The notes beneath the pieces are model-generated. The model did not search any database, was not told the DNA's origin, and worked only from the letters and a program-made list of their open reading frames with translations. Shown piece by piece: positions 11,401 through 20,910 of a stretch of DNA of 64,000 bases. The DNA comes from Perognathus longimembris pacificus (taxonomy: Eukaryota > Chordata > Mammalia > Rodentia > Heteromyidae), in NCBI RefSeq assembly GCF_023159225.1, contig NC_063167.1, forward strand, positions 72,851,798-72,915,797. Reading direction: 5' to 3'. Made by a program: the position numbers and the translations under genes. Each line of letters begins with the position of its first letter. Position 1 is the first letter of the stretch.

Positions 11401-12472
11401 CAGTTTGTTTGCTGTCTTTTTTGAAGGTAACCATTCTATTGGGCAGTGGTGACTGATTGTTTTGAATATTTCTTGAAAGGCCATTTCTATACTTCTTCCC
11501 ATACAGGAAAAAAAACAACAACAAAAACCCATGTGGTAAAGCAGATCTTTGAATTGTTGAGGTTTAGCATTGTCTAATGTCTTCATCTAAATTATGGTGC
11601 AATAAATTGCTTTAATATTTTCAAAGTCACAACTTTGCACCCAAGTGTTTGATGGCTCTGCCTTTGTCTTCTCTCAACTCCACAATAAGCAGTGTCAGCG
11701 CCAGGCCACTAGCGGTGGAAGGACGGACATGCAGAGGCACGAAGGAATGACGGAGGGCAAGAAAGGAAGGATCCAGAAAAGCTAAGAGGACAAATATGCT
11801 AAACTGCTGGGGCACAGACACACAGCCAGTGGCAGGACTTGTGGAATGATGTGACTCTAGGTTCATGGCCTTTAGCAATGGCCACCAGAGCCAAAGGAGA
11901 AAAATCCTTTATGTATTGGGAAAGTCCAACCACATGATCCATTCCTTATCCTTTGGTACCTATTGCTCCCTCACTGTGGAGGGTCTGACAGCTGTCAGGC
12001 AGGAGCCACCACAATTCCTAACTCAATTCTCTAATATGAAATGCACCCATAGAGTCCCTGAAGAGACAAGAGGTTGAGCTCCTCGTTGCATACTGCCACA
12101 ACTTTAATGAATCCAAGAGAGGATTCATTGTTCTTCATTGCTATAGTTCAGGCTGTTGTCCATGAGTGGTGTTTGTTCTCTGAGGAGAACAGCTGCTCAG
12201 AGGTGAGAAGGATTCTCCCCAAAGCTCAGCCCACAGCCCTCACAAACAGCCATCCTACAAAAGAAAATTGTAGAGAAGTCAAAGAGGATTTTTGACTCCT
12301 ACATCATGCAATGAATATGCTCTAGGCAGCTCCTGGGACGGCAGGCCCCCTTCATGATGCACCGTGTTTCAGTTGTGCTCTGTTTTAGCGAAGCTCAGTT
12401 GTGTGGCTATTGTGGAGGTCAACAAGGCCTGCACCAAAACCAGAGGTCCAAGACTGTCCGTAAGAGCCAGAG
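11401..12472 (+). other. Receptor upstream region with candidate 5' exon end (unit 1)
   Basis: About 1 kb free of young SINEs. It ends in a strong splice-donor match, AG|GTAAGTAG, at 12472/12473. Olfactory receptor genes normally have short non-coding 5' exons joined to a single coding exon; this donor would pair with the acceptor at 15566/15567 through a 3.1-kb intron. Transcription start and exon start are not visible. Open frames of 70-83 codons on both strands look like chance. Confidence 0.4.
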
Positions 12473-12506
12473 GTAAGTAGTTTATTTGTAAAAGAATGCT
12501 TAATGC

Positions 12507-12592
12507 CCAGGCTAGCTCTGAAGCACGATTCTCAGATTTCAGCCTCGTGACTAGCTAGGATGACAGGCATGAGCCACTATTGCCCAGCCTGA
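12507..12592 (-). mobile_element. B1-ID composite SINE fragment (unit 1)
   Basis: B1 part only, reverse. The same fragment lies at 18920-19012 in unit 2 and 25548-25640 in unit 3. Confidence 0.75.
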
Positions 12593-12652
12593 CTTTCTTT
12601 TAGAAGAGCTCCTGAATTGGGTTATTAATCTGTATATGTCTATGGGTGTGTA

Positions 12653-12683
<31 letters not shown>
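12653..12683. repeat. (TG)n microsatellite (unit 1)
   Basis: Its length differs among units: the counterpart tracts are at 19072-19090 and about 25702-25722. Confidence 0.9.
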
Positions 12684-12687
<4 letters not shown>

Positions 12688-12969
12688 GTATGGGAGTGCA
12701 TGTTTCTGTTTTAAGTGAGCAGGTAACATGAAAATTAAATGTTAATTATTGAGTTATTGCTTTGTATTGTTGGCATTAAATAAAGTACCTGTGCTATTTT
12801 CTTCATCTATTCAAGGATTTTTTTCACAGTTCTACCAATTACCTGGATTTATCTCATGTCCTTTTTGTTTCCATTATGGAAAAGAACCCTAAAGGCTAAT
12901 TAACAAAATATGTCATAGATGTTAGCTATCATTTGTATCTCAATTCATTACTTAGTTTGAAAGGTGAAT

Positions 12970-13210
12970 TTTTTCTTTTTTGGTCCATCATAAGGCTTGA
13001 ACTCAGAGTCTGGGTGCTATCCCTGAGCTTTGTCATCCTAGGCTAGTGCTCTATCACTTTGAGCCACAGCACCACTTCTGGTTCTTTGGTGGTTAATTAG
13101 AGATCAAAGTCTCATGAATTTTCCTGCCCAAGCTGGCATCTAACTGTGATCCTTAGAGCTCAGCCTCCTGAGTAGCTAGGATTACAGGCTTGAACCACTG
13201 CTGCCTGGCT
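12970..13210 (-). mobile_element. B1-ID composite SINE (unit 1)
   Basis: A complete, diverged reverse copy. Counterparts are at about 19375-19617 (unit 2) and 26008-26248 (unit 3). Confidence 0.85.
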
Positions 13211-13640
13211 TAGACAAATCTTATATGTAAAGATGTGTGTTGTTTTTTAAAGGCATTCATTGAGTTTTGTCTTGTGTTCTGGACTGCATGATTTGTAGTA
13301 AACTTATTTTAATATTTAAAGAATAACATAACTATGCTGAAGACAACTCAGTCTCAGTTTGTGCTTCCTTTGAAATATATCCTTAGACACCAGGGAAAGG
13401 AGCCATTTCTATAGGCAGAGGGGTTAAGGCCATATGCAATAAATATAAGTCAGAACCCATAAACAGCTGTGCATAAGTGGAGCTTGTGGAGGATGGATTG
13501 CAAGAGTCCCAATCGTTGCTCTACACAAACACGGTTAGCATGATGAAGATGCAAAAAGAAATGGATCTCACGCCTCACTTCCTCAGCGACCACAAAGCCA
13601 GACTAACAAAAAACATACTTCTCATACTACGGTGCACATC

Positions 13641-13641
<1 letters not shown>

Positions 13642-13682
<41 letters not shown>
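13642..13682. repeat. (CA)n microsatellite (unit 1)
   Basis: A pure CA run of about 20 repeats. The counterpart in unit 3 (26681-26720) is similar; in unit 2 (20276-20298) it is short and interrupted. Confidence 0.9.
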
Positions 13683-13688
<6 letters not shown>

Positions 13689-13866
13689 AATACACATATA
13701 CCCAAAGGTGATAGATAATCTAGACAGATAAATACAATACCCTATGTATTTCCTATGGACTGACACTCAAGTCAATAAAATAGACTTGAAATATGGCATG
13801 AACTATGATTCAAGTCATACTTTAAGGTATTTGAAGTAAACAATGTGTGCCAATTCAGAAACCATT

Positions 13867-14106
13867 AATTTTTTTGTCATTTGTGGGGTTTGAACTCAGG
13901 GTAGGGGTGCTGTCCCTGAGCTCTTTTTGCTCAAAATTAGTGCTCTACCACTTTGAGCTACAGTTCAACTTCTGTTTTTCTGGTGGCTAATTGGAAATAA
14001 GAGTCTCATGGGGATTTTTCTGCCCAGGCTGGCTTCTAACCATGATCCTCATATCTCAGCCTTCTGAGTAGCTGGGATTACAGGTGTGAGTGACTAGTGC
14101 CCAGCT
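13867..14106 (-). mobile_element. B1-ID composite SINE (unit 1)
   Basis: A complete reverse copy. Counterparts are at 20486-20724 and 26909-27149. Confidence 0.85.
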
Positions 14107-14166
14107 AGAAACCATAAAATTTTAAATCCTTAAGACATTTCAAATTCACTTTTAAAATTTAGTGCC

Positions 14167-14292
14167 ATAGCCAGGTGTTGGTGGTTCAAAGCCAGCCTGG
14201 GCAGGAAAGTCTGTGAGACTCTTATCTCTAATTAACCACCAGAAAACCACAAGTGGCGCAGTGGCTCAAGTGGTAGAGCGCTAGCCTTGAGT
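14167..14292 (+). mobile_element. B1-ID composite SINE, internally deleted (unit 1)
   Basis: The head jumps from the GGTGTTGGTGG stretch straight to TTCAAAGCCAGCC, so the B1 middle is missing. It ends inside the ID half with no A tail. Counterparts are at 20785-20910 and 27210-27335. Confidence 0.8.
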
Positions 14293-15223
14293 ATTGAGGG
14301 ATGGCTCCCAGAATGATTTGGCCTCTGGAACTATAGCACATGGAAGATTTTGTGCATTGGGAACTTTTTCAATGTATAGATTTCTATCCATTTCTCAAAA
14401 CTGGGTTCCCACAAGCCAGGTCATTTCTCTCCTGAGGTCACCTTCTTCCAGGTCGCCTCACCTAAAAAGTGCTCTAGGGGTCATTACTGTTCCCTTCTTC
14501 TCAGCCACCCCTGCCTGTCCGCACACCACAGCCTGTTGCCCAAGAAGGAGCGGAGGAATGTTGTCCGAGCTTCCTCAGGGGTTTGTTTCTATTGATCACT
14601 CCAAGTGCAAAGGGTGGGTCAGACACAGGCCTCCATCCAGCCTGTTCCCTAAAGGCTGCTGGTTCACTGCCATATCCTCTGAGGTCACTAACGAGGTTGT
14701 GCTTCAGGTGAAAACCATCATTTTACCAATTAGTCCTGGAGTCTAGCCAGAGGGGGTCTCCCGGCTGTCAGCATGGCACAGGGATCTGTGGGTTCTGAGG
14801 TGCTGGCCCCGGGGTGTGCTGGTGTGGCTTCCAGCAAAGCTCAGAACTTGGGCCATCCCCTCCTCTCACAGCCACACAACCACAGAGATGTTCCTTGGAG
14901 GCGCCTAGAAACTTGCCGACCACATCAGTGCCTTGATTTGCTTGCTTCAGATTGGACAGACTCAAGTTTCCTATTTTACCTGAGATTTGATTCCCGCCAC
15001 CAATAGTGCCTCTGCTTGAACTTCTCATCTTCCTGTCTATGAGACAGCATTACCTGTCCAAACAGTCACCGCACACACATTGTGAGTGGAGGGTGTTAAA
15101 AATCTGTGTTCTGGGCCCATCAACCACCAATACAGTTGAGTTCTCTACCTGAGTCATTGCAAGGAGAATGTGACATGGCTGCAAACACATGAAGAAGCAA
15201 GGCTCTGAGCAAGGAAACAATGA
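14293..15223. other. Receptor intron region, no gene seen (unit 1)
   Basis: Unique-looking DNA. A 150-codon forward frame (14294-14746) recurs in units 2 and 3 but starts in a SINE edge, has no family features, and the units are too similar for its conservation to mean anything. Confidence 0.5.
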
Positions 15224-15273
15224 GGGCTGGGAATATGGCCTAGTGGTAGAGTGCTTGCCTCCTATATATGAAG
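15224..15273 (+). repeat. ID element fragment (unit 1)
   Basis: The 5' half of an ID/tRNA-like unit (GGGCTGGGAATATGGCC onward). Counterparts are at 21842-21889 and 28266-28312. Confidence 0.7.
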
Positions 15274-15543
15274 GAAATGTTTCAGAGAAGAACAATTGGG
15301 GTGGTGGGGGTGGAGTGTGGGGATATTCCTGAATCCAGCTGGAGAAACAAGTTTTCGCCAGTGTAAGGGAACTGGCTTGTTGGCTTTAAGCAGATCCATT
15401 CGTTCTGACCCATCATCAGCCATACAAATGAGGAGTGGGAAGTCCCTCCACTGAGCTAACTGCCTTTATTGACCAGCCTGAGATTGGCCCCACAGGTTAG
15501 CAGTGCTGCCCCCTGTTGCAGATCTACCAGCCTCACTGTGCGG

Positions 15544-15571
15544 CTTCTTTGTCCTCTGTTTTGCAGCTGCA
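15544..15571 (+). promoter_or_regulatory. Splice acceptor upstream of receptor ATG (unit 1)
   Basis: A pyrimidine-rich tract runs into TTTTGCAG, with the cut at 15566/15567, five bases before the ATG at 15572. The same signal precedes units 2 (22183/22184) and 3 (28608/28609). It argues that the in-frame ATG 69 bases upstream (15503) lies in the intron. Confidence 0.65.
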
Positions 15572-16513
15572 ATGCCTCCTGACACCAGCAATCAAACACA
15601 CGTCACGGAGTTCATCTTCCTGGCATTTTCCAACCACCCCGAGCTCCAGGGCTTGTTCTTCCTGGTCTTCCTGGCCCTTTACCTGACGGCGGTCCTGGGG
15701 AACGCGGCCATCATCCTGGCGCTCCGGGCCAGCCCCGCGCTCCACACCCCCATGTACTTCTTCCTCGGCAACCTGAGCTTCCTGGACCTCTGCTACACGT
15801 CCACCACCATGCCCGTCACGCTGGTGAACTTCTTCCGACGGGAGAAAACCATCTCCTACGACGGCTGCCTGGCCCAGATCTTCTTCTTCGTGGCCTGCGC
15901 AGGCACAGAAAGTGTCTTGCTGGCTGCCATGGCCTATGACCGCTGGGTGGCCATCTGCCGGCCCCTCCGGTACCCAGTGCTCATGAGCATGCGCGTCTGC
16001 CTGTGCCTGGTGGCTGGGTCCTGGCTGTGTGGGTTGGTGAACTCGGCGACACACACAGCACTGACCACCACGCTCACGCTGTGCGGCCCCAACCACATCA
16101 GCCACTTCCTCTGTGACATCCCGCTGCTCCTGAAGCTGTCCTGCTCCGACCCCACGCTCAACGAGTCTGTGCTGCATGTGGCCAGCGCCACCATCGGCCT
16201 GAGCCCCTGTCTCTTCACCGCGGGCTCCTACGTGCTCATCCTGTCGGCCATCCTCAAGATCCCCTCTGCTCAGGGCAGGAGCAAGGCCTTCTCCACCTGC
16301 GCCTCCCACCTCACCGTGGTGGTGGTCTTCTATGGAATGGCCAACTTCAATTATGACAGGCCCAAAGAGGGCTACTCCCTGGACATGGACATCCTGGTCT
16401 CTGTGCTCTTCTGCGTGGTGACCCCCATGTTGAACCCCGTCATCTACAGCCTGAGGAACAAGGAGGTCAAGGGTGCCTTGAGGAAGCTTGCTGGAGAGTG
16501 CGCATGCATCTAG
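15572..16513 (+). CDS. Olfactory receptor, class II, copy 1 (313 aa)
   Basis: A seven-transmembrane odorant receptor that would act on sensory cilia through the olfactory G protein. The start at 15572 gives the family length; the upstream ATG at 15503 would cross the splice acceptor. Family marks: N-glycosylation NQT (7-9), GN in TM1 (43-44), LHTPMYFFLGNLSFLD (57-72), TM3 cysteine C99, MAYDRWVAIC (120-129), ECL2 cysteines C171, C181 and C191, KAFSTCASHL in TM6 (238-247), PMLNPVIYSLRNKE in TM7 (285-298). The canonical DRY is DRW here. No lesion is seen. This copy has P3, A46 and S114. The exon is strikingly GC-rich for an olfactory receptor in AT-rich flanks. From memory it is closest to OR5V-like receptors, but the subfamily is uncertain. 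Confidence 0.95.
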   Translation: MPPDTSNQTHVTEFIFLAFSNHPELQGLFFLVFLALYLTAVLGNAAIILALRASPALHTPMYFFLGNLSFLDLCYTSTTMPVTLVNFFRREKTISYDGCLAQIFFFVACAGTESVLLAAMAYDRWVAICRPLRYPVLMSMRVCLCLVAGSWLCGLVNSATHTALTTTLTLCGPNHISHFLCDIPLLLKLSCSDPTLNESVLHVASATIGLSPCLFTAGSYVLILSAILKIPSAQGRSKAFSTCASHLTVVVVFYGMANFNYDRPKEGYSLDMDILVSVLFCVVTPMLNPVIYSLRNKEVKGALRKLAGECACI

Positions 16514-16655
16514 TTCACAGCCAGCTAGAGCAGAAAGTTCCGCGAGACTCTTAATGCCAATTAACCAGCAAAAAGCTAGAAGTGAAGGTGTTACTTGAGT
16601 GGCAGAGCACCAGCCTAGAGTGAGCAAAAGCATGATGCCCCAGTTCTGACATAAA
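16512..16655 (+). mobile_element. B1-ID composite SINE, 3' part, abutting receptor stop (unit 1)
   Basis: Homology to the composite SINE begins at the last bases of the TAG stop (AGTTCACAGCCAGC) and runs through the linker and ID half. The B1 head is missing. The receptor 3' end is therefore SINE sequence. The same holds at 23129-23272 and 29554-29697. Confidence 0.75.
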
Positions 16656-16701
16656 GAAAGAAGAAGGAAGAGGGGAGGAGGAGGAAGAGAGAGAGGGGAA
16701 A

Positions 16702-16760
16702 TATAATATTATATATGTATATATATATATATATATATATGGTGTGTGTGTGTGTGTGTG
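16702..16760. repeat. (AT)n-(GT)n microsatellite (unit 1)
   Basis: A compound AT then GT tract of variable length. Counterparts are at 23320-23364 and 29744-29796. Confidence 0.9.
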
Positions 16761-16780
16761 CACGCACGCACATGCGCATG

Positions 16781-17243
16781 TAGTCCTGGGGCTTAAACTC
16801 AGGTCCTGGGCACTGTCCTTGGGCTTATTTACTCAAGGCAAGCACTCCACCATTTAATCCACAGCTCCACTTCTGGCTTTTTTGAGGATTAATTTGAGAT
16901 AAGAGTCTCGTGGAAGCCAGAAACCAGTGTCTCACGCCTGTGATCCTAGCTACTCAGGAGGCTGAGAGCTGAGGATCACAGTTCAAAGCCAGCCCAGTCA
17001 GGAAGGTCCATGAGATTCTTATCTCCAATTGACCACCAGAAAACCGGAAGTGGTGTTGTGGCTCAAGTGGTGGAGCATTAACTTGAGTGAAAAGAGCTCA
17101 GGGATAGCTCTCAGGCCTTGAGTTCAAGCCCCACATCTAAAGGGGAAAAAAAGTGTCTTATGGACCTTCCTGCTTTGACCCAAACTCCTCAAATCTCAGC
17201 TTCCTGAGTGCTAGAATATGGACACGAGCCCCCAGCACCCAGC
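16781..17243 (-). mobile_element. B1-ID composite SINE, split by another SINE (unit 1)
   Basis: The reverse copy's ID half and linker are at 16781-16914; its B1 remainder is at about 17152-17243. The forward copy at 16915-17151 sits between them. Counterparts are at 23385-23848 and 29817-30280. Confidence 0.8.
16915..17151 (+). mobile_element. B1-ID composite SINE nested in a reverse copy (unit 1)
   Basis: A complete forward copy with a short A tail, inside the reverse copy. Flanking words GTCTCGTGGA and GTCTTATGGA look like a diverged target duplication. Counterparts are at 23519-23755 and 29951-30188. Confidence 0.8.
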
Positions 17244-17579
17244 TGACAGTTTCCACACAGCCACCTCTTCCCCACCGCACACCCCTCGATTCCTTGCTTG
17301 CACAATCTGATAAAGATGGATATGGATCTACCACATATGACCAAATGTTTCTGAGCACTCTGTATCAATAATTAGTTGTATTTTACACTGATTAATATTC
17401 CACCACAATATGTTTCCACTTATTTTGTTGATGGAAATTTGGACCATTTCCAGTTCAGAGCTATTAAAATAAGATTGCAACAAATATTTGTGTATAAGTA
17501 TTTTGTGGACATATTTTTTATTTCTTTTAAAACACTCATTCAAAAAAAATGGCATTTTAAAAGTGATCCATGCTTGAGG

Positions 17580-17580
<1 letters not shown>
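17244..17580. other. Unit 1 tail, no gene seen
   Basis: About 340 bp of AT-rich sequence without a recognised repeat. An ATTAAA near 17463 is the nearest poly(A)-like signal downstream of the receptor, a weak candidate. Confidence 0.4.
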
Positions 17581-17610
<30 letters not shown>

Positions 17611-17611
<1 letters not shown>

Positions 17612-17830
17612 CGGTACTGGGGCTTGAACTGAAGGACTTGCATTCTCACATGGCTTTTTCTCTCAAGGCGAGCATTTTACCATTTGAGCCACAGCTCCAC
17701 TGCTGGCTTTTGGGTGGTTAATTGCCGATAAGAATCTCATAGACTTTCCTGCCCAGGCTGGCTTCAAACTGTGATCCTCAGATCTCAGCCTCCTGAGTAA
17801 CTAGGATGACAGGCATGAGCTACCAGCACC
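17611..17830 (-). mobile_element. Chimeric B1-ID SINE at the unit 1/2 junction
   Basis: Preceded by a (TG)15 tract (17581-17610). Up to about 17740 it follows the SINE at the right edge of unit 3 (30648-30777); after AGACT it follows the SINE at the left edge of unit 1 (11312-11400). It is therefore the product of recombination between the two edge SINEs. Confidence 0.85.
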
Positions 17831-18168
17831 AGTTTGTGTGCTGTCTTTTTGAAGGTAGCCATTCTTTTGGTCAGTGGTGACTGATCGTTTTGAATATTTC
17901 TCTAAGGGCCATTTCTATACTTCTTCCCATACAGGAAAAAAAAACAACAACAAAAACCCATGTGGTAAAGCAGATCTTTGAGTTGTTGAGGTTTAGCATT
18001 GTCTAATGTCTTCATCTAAATTATGGTGCAATAAATTGCTTTAATATTTTCAAAGTCACAACTTTGCACCCAATTGTTTGATGGCTCTGCCTTTGTCTTC
18101 TCTCAACTCCACAATAAGCAGTGTCAGCGCCAGGCCACTAGCAGTGGAAGGACGGACATGCAGAGGCA

Positions 18169-18320
18169 CAAAGGCACCACGGAGAGCACGAAAGGAAGGA
18201 TCCAGAAAAGCTAAGAGGACAAATATGCCAGACTGCATGGGTACAGACATACAGCCAAGTGGCAGGACTTGTGAAATGATGACTCAGGTTCATGGCCTTT
18301 GGCAATGGCCATCAGAGCCA
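18169..18320. other. Variant-dense patch private to unit 2
   Basis: Units 1 and 3 are almost identical across this stretch, while unit 2 has many substitutions and small indels. The rest of the unit is nearly identical among all three. It is consistent with a conversion tract from a paralogue outside the window. Confidence 0.6.
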
Positions 18321-18513
18321 ATGGAGAAAAATCCTTTATGTATTGGGAAAGTCCAACCACATGATCCCATTCCTTATCCTTTGGTACCTATTGCTCCCTC
18401 ACTGTGCAGGGTCTGACAGCTGTCAGGCAGGAGCCACCACAATTCCTAACTCAATTCTCTAATATGAAATGCACCCATAGTGTCCCTGAAGAGACAAGAG
18501 GTCGAGCTCCTCG

Positions 18514-18891
18514 TTGCATACTTTAATGAATCCAAGAGAGGATTCATTGTTCTTCATTGCTATAGTTCAGGCTGTTGTCCATGAGTGGTGTTTGTTCTCT
18601 GAGGAGAACAGCTGCTCAGAGGTGAGAAGGATTCTCCCCAAAGCTCAGCCCACAGGCCTCACAAACAGCCATCCTACAAAAGAAAATTGTAGAGAAGTCA
18701 AAGAGGATTTTTGACTCCTACATCATGCAATGAATATGCTCTAGGCAGCTCCTGGGACGGCAGGCCCCCTTCACGATGCACCGTGTTTCAGTTGTGCTCT
18801 GTTTTAGCGAAGCTCAGTTGTGTGGCTATTGTGGAGGTCAACAAGGCCTGCACCAAAACCAGAGGTCCAAGACTGTCCGTGAGAGCCAGAG
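18514..18891 (+). other. Candidate 5' exon region of receptor (unit 2)
   Basis: The counterpart of the unit 1 region, with the donor AG|GTAAGTAG at 18891/18892. The exon start is unknown. A second possible donor, GTAAGA, present upstream in unit 1, is GTGAGA here. Confidence 0.35.
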
Positions 18892-19374
18892 GTAAGTAGT
18901 TTATTTGTAAAAGAATGATTAATGCCCAGGCTAGCTCTGAAGCACGATTCTCAGATTTCAGCCTCGTGACTAGCTAGGATGACAGGCATGAGCCACTGTT
19001 GCCCAGCCTGACTTTCTTTTAGAAGAGCTCCTGAATTGTGTTATTAATCTGTATATGTCTATGGGTGTGTATGCGTGTGTGTGTGTGTGTACTTGTATGG
19101 GTGTGCATGTTTCTGTTTTAAGTGAGCAGGTAACATGAAAATTAAATGTTAATTATTGAGTTATTGCTTTGTATTGTTGGCATTAAATAAAGTACCTGTG
19201 CTATTTTCTTCATCTATTCAAGGATTTTTTTCACAGTTCTACCAATTACCTGGATTTATCTCATGTCCTTTTTGTTTCCATTATGGAAAAGAACCCTAAA
19301 GGCTAATTAACAAAATATGTCATAGATGTTAGCTATCATTTGTATCTCAATTCATTACTTAGTTTGAAAGGTGA

Positions 19375-19617
19375 TTTTTTTATTTTTTGGTCCATCATAA
19401 GGCTTGAACTCAGAGTCTGGGTGCTATCCCTGAGCTTTGTCATCCTAGGCTAGTGCTCTATCACTTTGAGCCACAGCACCACTTCTGGTTCTTTGGTGGT
19501 TAATTAGAGATCAAAGTCTCATGAATTTTCCTCTCCAAGCTGACATCTAACTGTGATCCTTAGAGCTCAGCCTCCTGAGTAGCTAGGATTACAGGCTTGA
19601 ACCACTGCTGCCTGGCT
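19375..19617 (-). mobile_element. B1-ID composite SINE (unit 2)
   Basis: The counterpart of 12970-13210, with private changes in the linker. Confidence 0.85.
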
Positions 19618-19787
19618 TAGACAAATCTTATATGTAAAGATGTGTGTTGTTTTTTAAAGGCATTCATTGAGTTTTGTCTTGTGTTTTGGACTGCATGATT
19701 TGTAGTAAACTTATTTTAAAGAATAACATAACTATGCTGAAGACAACTCAGTCTCAGTTTGTGCTTCCTTTGAAATATATCCTTAGA

Positions 19788-20002
19788 GGCTGGGGATATA
19801 GCCTAGTGGCAAGAGTGCCTGCCTCGGATACACGAGGCCCTAGGTTCGATTCCCCAGCACCACATATACAGAAAACGGCCAGAAGCGGCGCTGTGGCTCA
19901 AGTGGCAGAGTGCTAGCCTTGAGCGGGAAGAAGCCAGGGACAGTGCTCAGGCCCTGAGTTCAAGGCCCAGGACTGGCCAAAAAAAAAAAAAAAAAAAAAA
20001 AA
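19788..20002 (+). mobile_element. ID-dimer SINE private to unit 2
   Basis: A full-length young copy with a 16-bp perfect target duplication (19772-19787 and 20003-20018). Units 1 (around 13371-13387) and 3 (around 26410-26426) keep the single unduplicated site, so insertion followed the triplication. Confidence 0.95.
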
Positions 20003-20485
20003 GAAATATATCCTTAGACACCAGGGAAAGGAGCCATTTCTATAGGCAGAGGGGTTAAGGCCATATGCAATAAATATAAGTCAGAACCCATAAACAGCTG
20101 TGCATAAGTGGAGCTTGTGGAGGATGGATTGCAAGAGTCCCAATCGTTGCTCTACACAAACACGGTTAGCATGATGAAGATGCAAAAAGAAATGGATCTC
20201 ACGCCTCACTTCCTCAGCGTCCACAAAGCCAGACTAACAAAAAACATACTTCTCATACTATGGTGCACATCCAAACACATGCACACACACACACACCCAT
20301 ATATAAACACACATATACCCAAAGGTGATAGATAATCTAGACAGATAAATACAATACCCTATGTATTTCCTATGGACTGACACTCAAGTCAATAAAATAG
20401 ACTTGAAATATGGCATGAACTATGATTCAAGTCATACTTTAAGGTATTTGAAGTAAACAATGTGTGCCAATTCAGAAACCATTAA

Positions 20486-20910
20486 TTTTTTTTGTCATTT
20501 GTGGGGTTTGAACTCAGGGTAGGGGTGCTGTCCCTGAGCTCTTTTTGCTCAAAATTAGTGCTCTACCACTTTGAGCTACAGTTCAACTTCTGTTTTTCTG
20601 GTGGCTAATTGGAAATAAGAGTCTCATGGGGATTTTTCTGCCCAGGCTGGCTTCTAACCATGATCCTCATATCTCAGCCTTCTGAGTAGCTGGGATTACA
20701 GGTGTGAGTGACCAGTGCCCAGCTAGAAACCATAAAATTTTAAATCCTTAAGACATTTCAAATTCACTTTTAAAATTTAGTGCCATAGCCAGGTGTTGGT
20801 GGTTCAAAGCCAGCCTGGGCAGGAAAGTCTGTGAGACTCTTATCTCTAATTAACCGCCAGAAAACCACAAGTGGCGCAGTGGCTCAAGTGGTAGAGCGCT
20901 AGCCTTGAGT
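20486..20910. mobile_element. Two B1-ID composite SINE copies (unit 2)
   Basis: A reverse copy at 20486-20724 and an internally deleted forward copy at 20785-20910, as in units 1 and 3. Confidence 0.8.

Larger units (their letters stand above)
11312..17740 (+). repeat. Tandem unit 1 of the olfactory receptor triplication (6,429 bp)
   Basis: This is the first of three near-identical head-to-tail units, each with one receptor gene. The left boundary lies inside a reverse composite SINE at the AGACTTTCCTGCCC stretch. Sequence to the left is not repeated. It is shorter than unit 2 because it lacks that unit's SINE insertion. Variants near the left edge (for example 11400-11480) differ from both internal junctions, as expected of the original outer edge. 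Confidence 0.93.

Noticed and set aside
14294..14746. 150-codon frame present in all three units
   Set aside because: It begins at the end of a SINE and has no recognisable domains. Its recurrence only reflects recent duplication.
15503..15571. Upstream in-frame ATG giving a 336-residue receptor
   Set aside because: The extra 23 codons cross a strong splice acceptor, and the resulting length is unusual for the family; 15572 fits better.
15533..16633. 366-codon reverse frame opposite each receptor (also 22150-23250 and 28575-29675)
   Set aside because: It is a shadow of the GC-rich receptor exon, rich in G, E, H and Q from antisense codons, with no family features, and it runs into a SINE.
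19788..19862. tRNA-like sequence with A and B boxes in ID-type SINEs
   Set aside because: Many dispersed copies with target duplications and A tails show retroposons, not tRNA genes.
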